Assembly: GCA_016234445.1 (NCBI GenBank)
Contig: JACRBT010000011.1
Span: 55,531-119,530 of the forward strand
From: Chloroflexota bacterium
GTDB lineage: Bacteria > Chloroflexota > Dehalococcoidia > Tepidiformales > Tepidiformaceae
Length of the DNA stretch: 64,000 nucleotides
Direction: 5' to 3'
Positions 10,588-20,607 of the stretch are shown here, piece by piece (position 1 is the first letter of the stretch; each line of letters opens with the position of its first letter). The position numbers and the translations under genes are program-made. The notes beneath the pieces were generated by a model that was not told the origin of the DNA, ran no database searches, and worked only from the letters and a program-made list of their open reading frames with translations.

Positions 10588-11385
10588 CTACGGCTCCAGC
10601 ACCACCGGCGCCGAGGCCATCATCCAGTACGTCCCTCCCGCGCTGACGGACAGGAGCGTGTTCGCGTAGGCCGGCACGTCCCTGCCTGCGTGGAGCCAGC
10701 GGCCGTTCACCGCGTCGAACACGTAGACCGACTGCACCGCCGCCGCCTTCGCAAACAGCAGCGACACGTCGAGCGACGGTCCCGGCCAGGTAACGAGGTT
10801 CGCCCCTACCGCCAGCGGGACCCCGCCCGGAGCCTCCAGCGGCTGTTCGTCCGCGGTCCCGTAGTCCACCGCCCAGTACCAGGTCAGCCGCGATCCGGGC
10901 ACGTACGCCCGGGCGACGCCCGCCTGCGTGAACTCGGGCGAGAGCATCACTTCAACATGGGGCGGAGACGTGAGCAGCAGCTCCAGCGCCTCGGCGGCCG
11001 TGTCGCGGATCGTGCCGCCGGCCAGCACCTCGCCCGACCCCCGGGTCGGGTACCCGCAATCCAGCGCGCGCTGGAAGGGGTCGCGCCCGAGCGAATCCGT
11101 GTGCGTCAGCTGGCTCCGGGAGCCAAGGTCCTCGGCCATCCATGCTGCCGCCCGGTTCAGGCTCGGCGCCAGCGAAACCGGCGCCAGTCCGTGGGCAGCG
11201 CGGTGTTCGTTCAGCAGCCGGGCGAACTCGATCTCTTCCGAGTCGAGCCCGGCAGCAGAGGTTTCACAATTTGTCGGCACCGCGGTTGCGGGTGCAAGAA
11301 GGAGCAGCCAGGCCGCGACCGGCCCGGCGAAGAGGAAAAGAGAACGACGGATCAGTGCAGCTACCTCCCCCCGCAGCGCCACCAT
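10588..11385 (-). CDS. secreted CAP/SCP-domain protein
   Basis: It is about 265 residues from the ATG at 11385. A hydrophobic signal sequence (RSLFLFAGPVAAWLLLLAPA) is followed by a CAP-superfamily domain: LLNEHRAAHGLAPVSLAPSL, the His in LTHTDSLG and a GYPTRGSGEVLAGG segment resembling the GENI loop. A C-terminal beta-rich region of about 100 residues (YVFDAVNGRWLHAGRDVPAY) looks like a repeat used in surface display. Start choice is uncertain: no Shine-Dalgarno precedes the ATG, while GGGGGAGG lies downstream before a CTG. The substrate is unknown; bacterial CAP proteins are mostly uncharacterised. Confidence 0.75.
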   Translation of the reverse strand: MVALRGEVAALIRRSLFLFAGPVAAWLLLLAPATAVPTNCETSAAGLDSEEIEFARLLNEHRAAHGLAPVSLAPSLNRAAAWMAEDLGSRSQLTHTDSLGRDPFQRALDCGYPTRGSGEVLAGGTIRDTAAEALELLLTSPPHVEVMLSPEFTQAGVARAYVPGSRLTWYWAVDYGTADEQPLEAPGGVPLAVGANLVTWPGPSLDVSLLFAKAAAVQSVYVFDAVNGRWLHAGRDVPAYANTLLSVSAGGTYWMMASAPVVLEP

Positions 11386-11561
11386 AAGCGTGTGCGGCGC
11401 TCCGACCACTGTGTTTTGGTAAAGCGAATGCAAAACCTTCCGCACGGCGGGTGCTTGCAGAAGAGTGGTTCGCCACGCCAGGAAGGAGTCGCGGATGCCG
11501 TGGGCACGGCGAATTTCATCCCGATGTGAGCCCGGTCCCCGCGGTGATCTCGCCGGGCGCG

Positions 11562-11575
11562 TAAGCTCTTGGGGG
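11562..11575 (+). promoter_or_regulatory. -10 box of a leaderless promoter for the ABC exporter operon
   Basis: TAAGCT (11562-11567) is followed by 8 bases and the ATG at 11576. The five G just before the ATG are too close to serve as a ribosome binding site. Confidence 0.4.
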
Positions 11576-12289
11576 ATGAACGCCGCTGTCTCGGCCCACG
11601 GCATCCACAAGCGCTTCGGCGCGCTCGACGTCCTGAAGGGCATCGACCTCGAAGTCGCCGAAGGCACGACCTACGGGCTTCTCGGCCCATCCGGCTCCGG
11701 TAAGAGCACGCTCATCCGGCTCCTCCTCGGGCTCTCCCGGGCCGACGCCGGCGAGGTCACGGTCCGCGGTCGCCCCATGCCCGACCGCGCCATCCTCTCC
11801 GAAGTCGGGTACATGCCCCAGGCCCCGTCCCTCTATATGGACCTCACCGCCCGGGAAAACGTCGCCTTCTTCGCCGGCGTCCAGGGCATCCGCGACAGCG
11901 CCGCCATCGACCGGGTCCTCGACATCGTCCAGCTGCGGGGCCGGGCCGACTCCCCGCTCCACACCTTCAGCGGCGGCATGGTGAACCGGACGTCGCTCGC
12001 CTGTGCCCTCGTCCACGGGCCCCGGCTCCTCTTCCTCGACGAGCCGACCGTCGGCCTCGACCCCCTCCTCCGGGCGTCGTTCTGGCAGCACTTCCGCCGC
12101 CTCAACCGCGAAGGCGTCACCATCGTCCTCACGAGCCACCTGATGGACGAAGCCCAGAACGCCGACCGCCTCGGCCTCATCCGCTTCGGCACCTTCCTCG
12201 CCGAAGGGACACCGGCCGAGATCGTCGCCGCGTCGGGCGCCGCCAACCTCGGGGACGCCTTCCTCACGCTCGCGGAGGCGCAGGGGTGA
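11576..12289 (+). CDS. ABC transporter ATP-binding protein (ABC-2 type exporter)
   Basis: This 237-residue nucleotide-binding subunit has Walker A GPSGSGKST, a Q-loop in GYMPQAP, a variant signature (FSGGM), Walker B LLFLDEPTVGLD and the switch His in VLTSHLMDEA. The signature is slightly degenerate (TFSGGMVNR rather than LSGGQ), as often in ABC-2 exporters. It overlaps the permease gene by 4 bp (GTGA). It supplies ATP energy for efflux of an unknown compound; drug or lipid export is typical of the class. Confidence 0.9.
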   Translation: MNAAVSAHGIHKRFGALDVLKGIDLEVAEGTTYGLLGPSGSGKSTLIRLLLGLSRADAGEVTVRGRPMPDRAILSEVGYMPQAPSLYMDLTARENVAFFAGVQGIRDSAAIDRVLDIVQLRGRADSPLHTFSGGMVNRTSLACALVHGPRLLFLDEPTVGLDPLLRASFWQHFRRLNREGVTIVLTSHLMDEAQNADRLGLIRFGTFLAEGTPAEIVAASGAANLGDAFLTLAEAQG

Positions 12290-13392
12290 ACCTTCGCCGC
12301 ACACTCGCCGTCGCCCGCCGCATCGTCCAGCAGTTCCGCCGCGACCCGCGCACCATCGCCATGGTCATCGTCGTCCCCATCGTGATGATGGCCCTGATCG
12401 GCTACTTGCTGCGGAGCGTCGACCCTGAGCGCACCGTCGCCATCTCCGCCGACGTCCCGACGGACACCGCCGGCATCGCCGAAGCCATCAACGCCGGCGG
12501 CCGCGTCGAAGCCGTGGTCCTTCCCCGCGAAGAGGCGTTGAAGCAGCTCCGGGGTGGCGAAATCCAGGCCGTCCTTCTTATGGACCCTGGCCCCGGCGGC
12601 GAAGACGCCCTCACGCTCGTCCTCGAAGGGACCGACCCCACGAGCGCCAGGGTGCTCGACCAGGCCGTCCGCCAGGCGTTCGCCCAGAAGCTCCTCTGGG
12701 CCGTGACCGTGGGCACAAACATTGGCGGGGAGGCCGGCGAGGGCCCCCAACTCCAGGTCTCCTACCTCTTCGGCGGCCCCGAATACGAAAACGCCGACTT
12801 CTTCGCCCCCGCCCTCATCGGCTTCTTCGCCTTCTTCTTCATCTTCTTGCTCACGGCCGTCTCCTTCCTCCGCGAACGCACCGGCGGCACCCTCGAACGG
12901 TTGATGGCGGCCCCAATCCGCCGCGGCGAGCTCGTCGCGGGCTACATCCTCGGGTTCGGGCTGTTCGCACTGCTCCAGGCCGCGGGCGTCGTCCTCGTCG
13001 CCATCTACGGGCTCCGCATCCACTACGCGGGCTCAATCGGCTGGGTGTTCCTGGTCGTCTTCGCTCTCAGCCTCCTGGCGGTGAGCCTCGGCATCTTCCT
13101 CTCCGCCTTCGCCCGCACCGAACTCCAGGCGATCCAGTTCATCCCCATCGTCCTCGTGCCCCAGGCGCTCCTCAGCGGCATCATCTGGCCCGTCTCGTCG
13201 CTCCCGCGCGCGCTCGAAGTCACGGCCCGCCTCCTGCCGCTCACCCACGCCATCGACGCCCTCCGCGCCGTCATGCTCAAGGGACACGGCTTCGGGGATG
13301 GCGACGTACTCTGGCCCTGGCTCACCGTCGTCGCCTTCGCCGTCGCCTTCGTGGCGCTCGCGGCCACCACCTTCCGGCGCGAATCCGCCTGA
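12286..13392 (+). CDS. ABC-2 family exporter permease
   Basis: The 368-residue integral membrane protein has one N-terminal membrane helix (about 25-45, VVPIVMMALIGYLL), an extracytoplasmic domain of about 120 residues and five helices in the C-terminal half, including FFAFFFIFLLTAVSFLRERTGGTLERLMAAP, which spans the typical ABC-2 coupling segment. It forms the exporter with the preceding ATPase. Substrate unknown. Nothing indicates drug specificity beyond general resemblance to multidrug exporters. Confidence 0.88.
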   Translation: MNLRRTLAVARRIVQQFRRDPRTIAMVIVVPIVMMALIGYLLRSVDPERTVAISADVPTDTAGIAEAINAGGRVEAVVLPREEALKQLRGGEIQAVLLMDPGPGGEDALTLVLEGTDPTSARVLDQAVRQAFAQKLLWAVTVGTNIGGEAGEGPQLQVSYLFGGPEYENADFFAPALIGFFAFFFIFLLTAVSFLRERTGGTLERLMAAPIRRGELVAGYILGFGLFALLQAAGVVLVAIYGLRIHYAGSIGWVFLVVFALSLLAVSLGIFLSAFARTELQAIQFIPIVLVPQALLSGIIWPVSSLPRALEVTARLLPLTHAIDALRAVMLKGHGFGDGDVLWPWLTVVAFAVAFVALAATTFRRESA

Positions 13393-13482
13393 CCCGAGCA
13401 CCGGAAACGTCCCTTTCCGAATCCCCGCCACCTGTAACAGTTCCGCAACGACTGCCGCCCCGCCGGGGCATACCTTCAACCT

Positions 13483-13496
13483 GTACTCACCAGTAC
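13483..13496. promoter_or_regulatory. palindrome at the start of the secreted Gly/His-rich gene
   Basis: GTACT-CACC-AGTAC lies directly before the AAGGAG ribosome binding site of the gene at 13512. It could be an operator or a small translation-controlling hairpin. Confidence 0.35.
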
Positions 13497-13511
13497 GAAG
13501 GAGAAACATCC

Positions 13512-14237
13512 ATGCACAAGCTTCAACGCATCGCCCTCGCCACCGGCGCCCTCGCCGCCTTCGCAGGCGTCATCGGCACCGGCGTCGTCCTTGCCCAGGA
13601 CAACAGCGGCACATCATCGGCAACGACCCAGTCGCGCGTCGACACCTACATCGCGAAGCTCGCCTCGAACCTCGGCATCACCGAGCAGGCCCTCCGCGAC
13701 GCCCTCAAGCAGACCGGGCTCGACATGGTCACCCAGGCGGTCGCCGACGGGAAGATCACCCAGGCCGAGGCCGACGCCATCACCGCGAAGATCAACGCCG
13801 GCGAAGGCAACCCCTTCGGCTTCGGCATGGGCGGCCACGGTGGACCTGGCGGCAAGCACGGCGCCGGCGTCCCCGGGATGGGCATGTCCGACGAAGGCGT
13901 CGCGACCTTCCTCGGCATCGACCACCAGACCCTCCACGACGAACTGAGCGGCGGCAAGACCCTCGCCCAGGTGGCCGAAGCCCACGGCAAGTCCCGTGAC
14001 GCCCTTCGCGCCTACCTCATCGAACAGAACAGCACGAAGATCGACGAAGCCGTCGCCAACGGCCGCCTTACCGCCGAGCAGGCGGCCACGGCCAAGGAAA
14101 ACTTCGCCAGCAAGGTCGACACCATGATCGACAGCACCATGCCCCAGAAGGGCGAAGGCGGCCGCCACGGAGGCATGCACTTCGGCGGCCAGCCGTCCAC
14201 GGGCTCCGGCACGACCGCTCCCGCCAACGTCCAGTAG
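13512..14237 (+). CDS. secreted helical protein with Gly/His-rich linker, unknown function
   Basis: The 241-residue protein starts with an N-terminal signal sequence (ALATGALAAFAGVIGTGVVLA, cleaved after AQA/LAQ-like site). It has two helical repeats of the kind seen in YckD/DUF2680-like proteins (VADGKITQAEADAITAKI near 78-95; VANGRLTAEQAATAKENF near 178-195), separated by a Gly/His/Met-rich stretch (HGGPGGKHGAGVPGMGM) and followed by a GGRHGGMHFGG tail. His, Met and Gly richness suggests metal binding outside the cell, but this is inference. AAGGAG sits 8 bp before the ATG. The two-component system downstream is a plausible regulator. Confidence 0.7.
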   Translation: MHKLQRIALATGALAAFAGVIGTGVVLAQDNSGTSSATTQSRVDTYIAKLASNLGITEQALRDALKQTGLDMVTQAVADGKITQAEADAITAKINAGEGNPFGFGMGGHGGPGGKHGAGVPGMGMSDEGVATFLGIDHQTLHDELSGGKTLAQVAEAHGKSRDALRAYLIEQNSTKIDEAVANGRLTAEQAATAKENFASKVDTMIDSTMPQKGEGGRHGGMHFGGQPSTGSGTTAPANVQ

Positions 14238-14322
14238 TTCCCTTCCTCCCGGTGCGGCAGGCGGCTTTCCCCCCGCCTGCCGCATCCGTGCGGCATACTG
14301 GAAGCGAGTCACGACAACCCCG

Positions 14323-15029
<707 letters not shown>

Positions 15030-15033
<4 letters not shown>

Positions 15034-16517
15034 ATCCGTTCCGCGGACTCCAGGCCCGGCTCATGGCCGCCTTCCTCGCGATCGTCGTCGTTGCGCTGGT
15101 CGTCTCCTCGGGGGTCTTCGTCGTCATCCGCCGGGGCGACCAGGAACGCCACGCCCTCGATCGCGTCGTCGCCAGTTCCCCCGCCATCTACGCCCAGTTC
15201 ATCTCCGGCGCCATGCACCAGGGCGACTCGCTCCAGGAGATCGCCGACGCGGCCGCCAGCCACCACGACGTCCGCGTCCTCGTCGTCAACCCTTCCGGCC
15301 TCGTCGAAGCGGACAGTGGTGGCGACCTGGTGGGCAGCCGGATCGATGTCCCCCCGGCGCCTGCCAACGGCCCGGCTCCGAACAACGGACCGCGCATCCT
15401 CGGCCAGCCCGCGACGCCCCCGTACCAGTCGTGGCGGCCAGCCGATGGCACGCCCGGCGACGGCCTCATCCTGGTCACCTCCAATTTCCCGCGCGTCCGC
15501 TCCGGACCCGGCGGCGAGCCGGCTTTCGCCCGCGATGAGGGCTTCGCCATCGTCCTCGCCGTCTCCGAACAGACCGTCACCCGCGCCTGGCTCGACCTGA
15601 TGCCCGGGCTCGGGCTGGCCGCGCTCATCGCCCTCCCCGTCGCCGCGCTGCTCGCCATCGTCGTCGCCCGCTACATCATCCGCCCCCTCCACGACCTCAC
15701 GCTCGCGACCATGCGCGTCGCCGAAGGCACCTTCGACGTCGAGGTCGCCACCGGCCGCCGCGACGAAGTGGGCCGTCTCGCCCGCGCCTTTTCCGAAATG
15801 ACCCGCCGCGTCGGCGAAACCCAGTCGCAGATGCGGCGGCTCCTCGCCGACGTTTCCCACGACCTGAAGACCCCGCTGACCTCCGTCCTCGGCTTCTCCC
15901 AGGCCCTCCGCGACGGCCGCGCGACCACCCCCGAAGAGGCCCAGCGCATGGGCGCGATCATCCACGACGAGGCCTCGCGCCTGACCGCCCGCCTCCAGGA
16001 CGTGCTCCTCCTCTCCGAACTCGACGCCGGTCGCGCGATCCTGGACCGTTCCGAAGTCGACCTCGGTCGCCTCGCCGCCGCCGTCGCCGCCCGCTTCGCC
16101 CAGGGCTTCGCCGACCGCGGCATCACGCTCCACCAGGACCTTCCGCCGGGCATCACGGTCGACGGCGACGTCCCGAAGCTGGAGCGCGCGCTCGAAAACC
16201 TCCTCGACAACGCCCGGAAGTTCGCCCCCGAAGGCGGCGAGGCGACGATCAGCTGCGAAGCCCGGGGGCCACTCGCGGTGGTCGTCGTCCGCAACGCCGC
16301 CCCCGGCATCGATCCGGGCGAAGTCGAACGCCTTTTCGACCGCTTCTACCGGCGCGACGGCTCGCGCACGGGCACCAACGGCTCCGGCCTCGGGCTCGCC
16401 ATCGCCCGGGATCTCGTCGAACTCCACGGGGGCACGCTCACGGGCGCGACCGACGGCGACGGCATCGCCTTCACGCTGGCGCTCCCGGCGGCGGCCCCCC
16501 ACCCCGAAGCAGCCTGA
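15030..16517 (+). CDS. membrane sensor histidine kinase
   Basis: The 495-residue protein has a first membrane helix at about 10-33 and an extracytoplasmic sensor region of about 150 residues (Pro-rich near 105-135). A second helix follows near 190-215, then HAMP (IRPLHDLTLATMRVAEGTFD), HisKA with H277 in DVSHDLKTPLTSVLG, and HATPase_c with N-box LENLLDNARKF, F-box FDRFYRRDGSRTG and G-box GSGLGLAIARDL. It phosphorylates the regulator encoded just upstream. The stimulus is not evident. Confidence 0.93.
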
Positions 16518-16547
16518 CGAACCCCAACCCCGTAGTCGCGAGGACAG

Positions 16548-17630
16548 TCAGGGGCGGGCCTCGTAGTACGCGTTCACCGGCGACGGGATCGCGACCCGGC
16601 GGAAGCGCGTGAACCCGGCGCCTTCGGCCAATGCCCGCATCTTCGACTCGGGCAGCCCCAGCGTCCCGAGGCCCGCGCCACCGGCTTCGGAAAGGCCCGA
16701 CGACATGCACGCCAGCACCGAGACCGCGTACATCACCCCGGCACGCGGGTTCTTCTCCAGGTTCTCCTCGAACGTCGCCTGCCCGTCGATGTCGGCGATG
16801 AACCATGCCCCGCCGGGCTTGAGCGAGGCGTGGATGGCCCGCACGACTTCCTCCGGCCGGGTCATGTCGTGGACGCAGTCGAACGTTGTGATCAGGTCGA
16901 AACTCGCGTCCCCGGGCAGTGCCTCGCTCGCCACGTTATGAAACGCCAGGTTCGTCAGCCCCTCGACCGCCGCATCCGCCCGCGCCCGTTCCAGCGCCAG
17001 TTCGGAGATGTCGTAGCCGTGGAATCGCGAACGCGGGAACGCCTTCGCCAGCGTGATCAGCGCCACCCCCGTGCCGCAGCCGACATCGGCAACCGTCCCG
17101 CCCGCTTCCAGCTTCGCGACGACACCATCAAGCGCGGGCAGCGCAACCGGGACGAGGACATTGTGATACCAGTTGCGAAAGGCGCGCCCCATGCCCCGGA
17201 CCGATGCCGCGCCACGGTCGTCGAAGGTGAGTCCGAGCCCGGTCCGGAACGACTCCTGGAGCCGGTCGACCAGCATCACCCGCTGGATGAGCGCCTCGAA
17301 CCCGCCCGCCATCGCCGCCATGCTGCCCTCGTTGGCCAGCAGTTCCGCCACTTCCGGTGAGAGCTCGAACTCGCCGCTGCCGCGGTAGTCGACGATCCCC
17401 TCCGCCGCCTGGCCCTGGATCCACTCGCGGAGCCAGCGTTCGTGGAGGCCCATCCTCGTGGCGAGCGCGCCCGCCGTGAGTCGCCCCGCGCCCCGCATCG
17501 CCCGGTAGATCCCAAGCTGGTCGCCCAGGTAGACCATCGCCGCGACGTGGGCCGCCCCAAGCATGCCCCCCAGCTTCCCGGCCTTCTCTTGCATCCGCGC
17601 CGCGTCAATCGCGACCTCGCCTGCCCCCAT
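16548..17630 (-). CDS. class I SAM-dependent methyltransferase with N-terminal winged helix
   Basis: The 360-residue protein starts at the ATG at 17630, behind a strong GGAGGAGGGG. The N-terminal 110 residues form a winged-helix dimerisation-like region (GRLTAGALATRMGLHERWLREW), as in small-molecule O- or N-methyltransferases. The catalytic domain has motif I VADVGCGTGVALITLAKAFP, FHGYDIS, and FDLITTFDCVHDMTRP (post-I/II). Substrate unknown. It converges with the kinase gene and is divergent from the MFS gene. The sequence resembles transcriptional-regulator-like Rv2258c-type methyltransferases. Confidence 0.85.
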   Translation of the reverse strand: MGAGEVAIDAARMQEKAGKLGGMLGAAHVAAMVYLGDQLGIYRAMRGAGRLTAGALATRMGLHERWLREWIQGQAAEGIVDYRGSGEFELSPEVAELLANEGSMAAMAGGFEALIQRVMLVDRLQESFRTGLGLTFDDRGAASVRGMGRAFRNWYHNVLVPVALPALDGVVAKLEAGGTVADVGCGTGVALITLAKAFPRSRFHGYDISELALERARADAAVEGLTNLAFHNVASEALPGDASFDLITTFDCVHDMTRPEEVVRAIHASLKPGGAWFIADIDGQATFEENLEKNPRAGVMYAVSVLACMSSGLSEAGGAGLGTLGLPESKMRALAEGAGFTRFRRVAIPSPVNAYYEARP

Positions 17631-17709
17631 GCCTGCCCCTCCTCCAGGGCTGGGCGGTAGCGTGGACGGCTCCGCCTGCGCCGTCAAGGACGGCAACGCG
17701 CCAGCCGCG

Positions 17710-17723
17710 TAGACTCCCCGACA
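17710..17723 (+). promoter_or_regulatory. -10 box of a leaderless promoter for the MFS gene
   Basis: TAGACT (17710-17715) is followed by 8 bases and the ATG at 17724; no Shine-Dalgarno is present. Confidence 0.55.
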
Positions 17724-18971
17724 ATGTCCTTGGGCGAACGCATTACCCACCAGCTCCCGGCCACCCGCCACCGCGACTTCCGCGCCCTCTGGGGCGGGAG
17801 CGCGTGCTCGAGCATTTCGATCTGGACCCTCCTCCTCGGCAACGCCTGGATCGTCTACAAGCTCAGCGACTCGTCCTTCTGGGTTGGCGTCTCCACCTTC
17901 GCCTCCATGTCGCCCTACCTCATTGCCCCCATCGGCGGGATGATCGCGGACCGCGTCGAACGCCGCATCCTCGTCCGCGTCACCCGGCTTGCCGCCTTCG
18001 TCACAACCGGCACTCTCTTCTTCCTCGCGGTGACCGACGTGATCGAGGTCTGGATGGTCGTCGGCATGGCCCTCTTCCAGGGGGTCATCCGCGCCGTCGA
18101 GATCCCGGCCGACCAGGCACTCCTTGCGAACGTCGTCCCCCCGCGTGACCTCAACAACGCCGTCGCCCTCACCAGCATGACCCAGCAGGGCTCCCGCGCC
18201 GCCGGGCCGCTCCTCGCCGGGCCCCTCCTCGCAACCATCGGCGTCGAAGGCGCCTATGCGATCGCCGGGATCTTCGCCCTCCTCTCCTTCACCTCCGTGC
18301 GCCGGGTCAAAGTCTCCACCCGTGGGGGCGTCACCAACCTGCGCGACATCGTCGAAAACCTCGGCGAAGGGTTCAACTACGTCCGCCACACCGGCCCCGT
18401 CCTCGCCATCTTCATCCTTGTCTTCTTCCATTGCTCACTGACCATGTCGTTCGACGCCATGCTCCCCGGTTTCGCCGAAACCGAACTTCACAGCCCCTCC
18501 GGCGGCTTCACGATGATGACCTTCGGCGTGGGCATGGGCGCCCTCGTCGGCACCTTCACGCTCTCGGTCATCACCGGCATCCGGCGCGGTCCCCTCCTCC
18601 TCGTCACCGCCTTCGCCAGCGGGCTCACGCCCATCCTCATGGCGATGGCCATGAACGTCCCGAGCGCCGTCGTCAGCACCGTCCTCATGGGCTCGTCCCA
18701 GGCGATGTTCATGGCCCTCAGCGCCGTCCTCCTCCAGGAGGTCGTGCCCGATGCCCTTCGCGGCCGGGTGATGAGCCTCTACTTGATGTCGGCCGGCGGG
18801 ATCATGGCGGTGATGAACCTCTCCTTCGGCTCGCTCGCCGACGCCCTCGGCGCACCGATGCTCTTCCTCGTCCCGGGCAGCATCTTCGTGGCCATCGTTT
18901 TCGCCTCGCTCGTCATCGGCCCCCACCTCCGCCACGTCTACCGCACCGGCCAGGTGCCCGCCGCCGCCTGA
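17724..18971 (+). CDS. MFS transporter (exporter of the MFS_3/EntS type)
   Basis: The 415-residue polytopic membrane protein has about 12 helices. The N-terminal segment ATRHRDFRALWGGSACSSISIW is the usual start of EntS/MFS_3 exporters, and GGMIADRVERRILVRVTR is the loop-2/3 motif (DRxxRR). AADQAL-like EIPADQALLANVVPPRDLNNAVALTS is another hallmark of this group. It probably exports a small organic molecule, driven by the proton gradient. Divergent from the methyltransferase gene; a functional link is possible but unproven. Confidence 0.85.
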   Translation: MSLGERITHQLPATRHRDFRALWGGSACSSISIWTLLLGNAWIVYKLSDSSFWVGVSTFASMSPYLIAPIGGMIADRVERRILVRVTRLAAFVTTGTLFFLAVTDVIEVWMVVGMALFQGVIRAVEIPADQALLANVVPPRDLNNAVALTSMTQQGSRAAGPLLAGPLLATIGVEGAYAIAGIFALLSFTSVRRVKVSTRGGVTNLRDIVENLGEGFNYVRHTGPVLAIFILVFFHCSLTMSFDAMLPGFAETELHSPSGGFTMMTFGVGMGALVGTFTLSVITGIRRGPLLLVTAFASGLTPILMAMAMNVPSAVVSTVLMGSSQAMFMALSAVLLQEVVPDALRGRVMSLYLMSAGGIMAVMNLSFGSLADALGAPMLFLVPGSIFVAIVFASLVIGPHLRHVYRTGQVPAAA

Positions 18972-18989
18972 TCGTCATCCCGGCGGCGG

Positions 18990-20126
18990 TCACGGGATCC
19001 CGGTGTACTCCGCGAGCTTCGCTGCCTCCGCCGCCGAAGCCGGGCGCGGCCGGTCCTCGTCCACGTCCACCACGGCTGCCCGCACGCGGACGCCCGTGAC
19101 GCCCCTGCCTTCCGTGAGCGTGAACTCCAGGACGGGCGTCACCCGCGGCTCCGGGATGTTCGCCAGGTCCACCTCGTCGAGGTCAAAGATGAAGTTGCCC
19201 AGGCTCCAGGCCACGAGCGTCCCCTCTGACCACTCGATCGCCTGCGGCACGTGCGGGTGCGAACCGACGACCGCGACCGCGCCCGCTGCCAGCGCCGCCG
19301 CCACCAGTGCCCGCTGGGTCGCGTCCGCCGCCGTCGAATACTCCGTCCCCGCGTGGATCATCACGACGACAAAGTCGGCCTGCCGTTTCGCTCTCCCCAC
19401 CACCGTAGCCACCGCTTCGGGGCTGCCGATGGCCACCCCCGGCGAACCCCCGGACGGCGCCCACTCCCAGATGGAGAATCCGCTCCCTTCGTCCGGGGTG
19501 GCCACCATCGCCACGAACGCGACCCTGAGCCCCGCCGCTTCCACCACGACCGGGCGATAGGCGCCGGCCTCGTCCGTGCCAGCGCCCGCGAACGCGATCC
19601 CCGCCGTCTCGAGGGCGCCCATGGTATCGACGAGGCCCGCGGCGCCGTAGTCCATCGTGTGGTTGTTCGCCAGCGAAACGAAGTCGAACCCCGCCTGCTT
19701 CAGCCCCGCCGCGTAGTGCGGCGGCGTCCGGAAGGTGTACGCCTTCGGCCACGGCTCCCCGCCATCGGTAAGCGCCCCTTCGAGGTTACCGATGACGATG
19801 TCCCCCGCGAGCAGGTCCAGGATGAGCGCGTAAGGGTAGCCCGCGCCCCCGGCGTCCATCCGCTCGACCACCCCGCGGGCGAGGCTGACGTCGCCGACCG
19901 CGGTCACGGTCACCGAGCGTGGTGGCGGCGGCGGCCCATCGCGGGCAACCATCACCGCGGCGGTGAAGTGGGCGAGCGTCACCGTGGGAGCGCCGGCGGG
20001 AACACTTGTGGTGCCAGCCCGGGAACCGGCGGTCCACGCCACGACGACGCCCCCGGCGATAGCCAGCAGCGTCGCGAGCGCCATCCAGCGGGCGATCAAC
20101 CCCACGCGTCCGGGAAGCCTTGCCAC
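18990..20126 (-). CDS. CapA-family (PGA_cap) calcineurin-like protein
   Basis: The 378-residue protein has an N-terminal membrane anchor (LATLLAIAGGVVVAW) followed by a metallophosphatase-like CapA fold: VTAVGDVSLARG, GNLEGALTDGG, YTFRTPPHYAAGLKQAGFD, LANNHTMDYG, VIGSHPHVPQ-like VVGSHPHVPQ and LGNFIFD. CapA was named for poly-gamma-glutamate capsule synthesis, but most homologues are uncharacterised, and no capB/capC is present here. The GTG start lies 7 bases after TACGCT on the reverse strand, arguing for a leaderless message and for this start. Confidence 0.85.
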   Translation of the reverse strand: MARLPGRVGLIARWMALATLLAIAGGVVVAWTAGSRAGTTSVPAGAPTVTLAHFTAAVMVARDGPPPPPRSVTVTAVGDVSLARGVVERMDAGGAGYPYALILDLLAGDIVIGNLEGALTDGGEPWPKAYTFRTPPHYAAGLKQAGFDFVSLANNHTMDYGAAGLVDTMGALETAGIAFAGAGTDEAGAYRPVVVEAAGLRVAFVAMVATPDEGSGFSIWEWAPSGGSPGVAIGSPEAVATVVGRAKRQADFVVVMIHAGTEYSTAADATQRALVAAALAAGAVAVVGSHPHVPQAIEWSEGTLVAWSLGNFIFDLDEVDLANIPEPRVTPVLEFTLTEGRGVTGVRVRAAVVDVDEDRPRPASAAEAAKLAEYTGIP

Positions 20127-20139
20127 GCCCGCCAGCGTA
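20127..20139 (-). promoter_or_regulatory. -10 box of a leaderless promoter for the CapA-like gene
   Basis: On the reverse strand TACGCT (20139-20134) is followed by 7 bases and the GTG at 20126. Confidence 0.5.
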
Positions 20140-20607
20140 GCCGATATCGTGCCCGGGAGACGCCCACCGGCTCCAGGTTCGAAGTGGCGGCGAAAGGGGG
20201 TGGGGTCGCGGCCGACCCCACCCCCAGTTCAGCCGGGGCAGCTGGAGGGAGGACAGTCCCAGCCTGCCCCGCCCCGATCACGGTCTCAACTTCGGCGGCC
20301 CCTCGTGAGCCTCGGGGCACGCGCCACCCGGGGTGCGCCGGGACACCCGCAGTACAGACAGGGGGACACGCCGAAGGGTCATTCCGCTCTTGCCCAACTT
20401 TCGCCAGCCGTGGCGCCGCTCTCGCCATCGGCGGCCCCCCGAGTACACCAGCCCACGGCCCTTCGCCACAGGTCCGAAGGGCGCAAGATCCCACGCCCTT
20501 CGGCCCGTATCGTGGCCGGCCCCTACCCGCTGCTCACGGCGAGCGGGGCAACCCACCCCGGACTCCGAGGAGAAACGTCACCGCCCCGGTCGCGCCGGGG
20601 TCAAGTG
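20140..20607. other. noncoding, hairpin-rich interval
   Basis: I support no gene in this 470-bp stretch; open frames have no family resemblance. It holds a perfect 13-bp stem (20196-20225) and a perfect 10-bp stem with a 10-base loop, CCGAAGGGCG/CGCCCTTCGG (20474-20503). The density of stems suggests a structured RNA read from the reverse strand between the VOC gene and the CapA-like gene, or a long 3' UTR of the VOC gene. Confidence 0.4.
20196..20225 (-). terminator. probable intrinsic terminator downstream of the VOC gene or of an RNA
   Basis: GGGGGTGGGGTCG and its exact complement form a 13-bp stem with a 4-base loop. On the reverse strand it is followed by TTTCG, a short U tract. Confidence 0.5.

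Noticed and set aside
20226..20607. RNase P RNA in the noncoding gap near 20.3 kb
   Set aside because: Only scattered matches; the universal core elements are missing.
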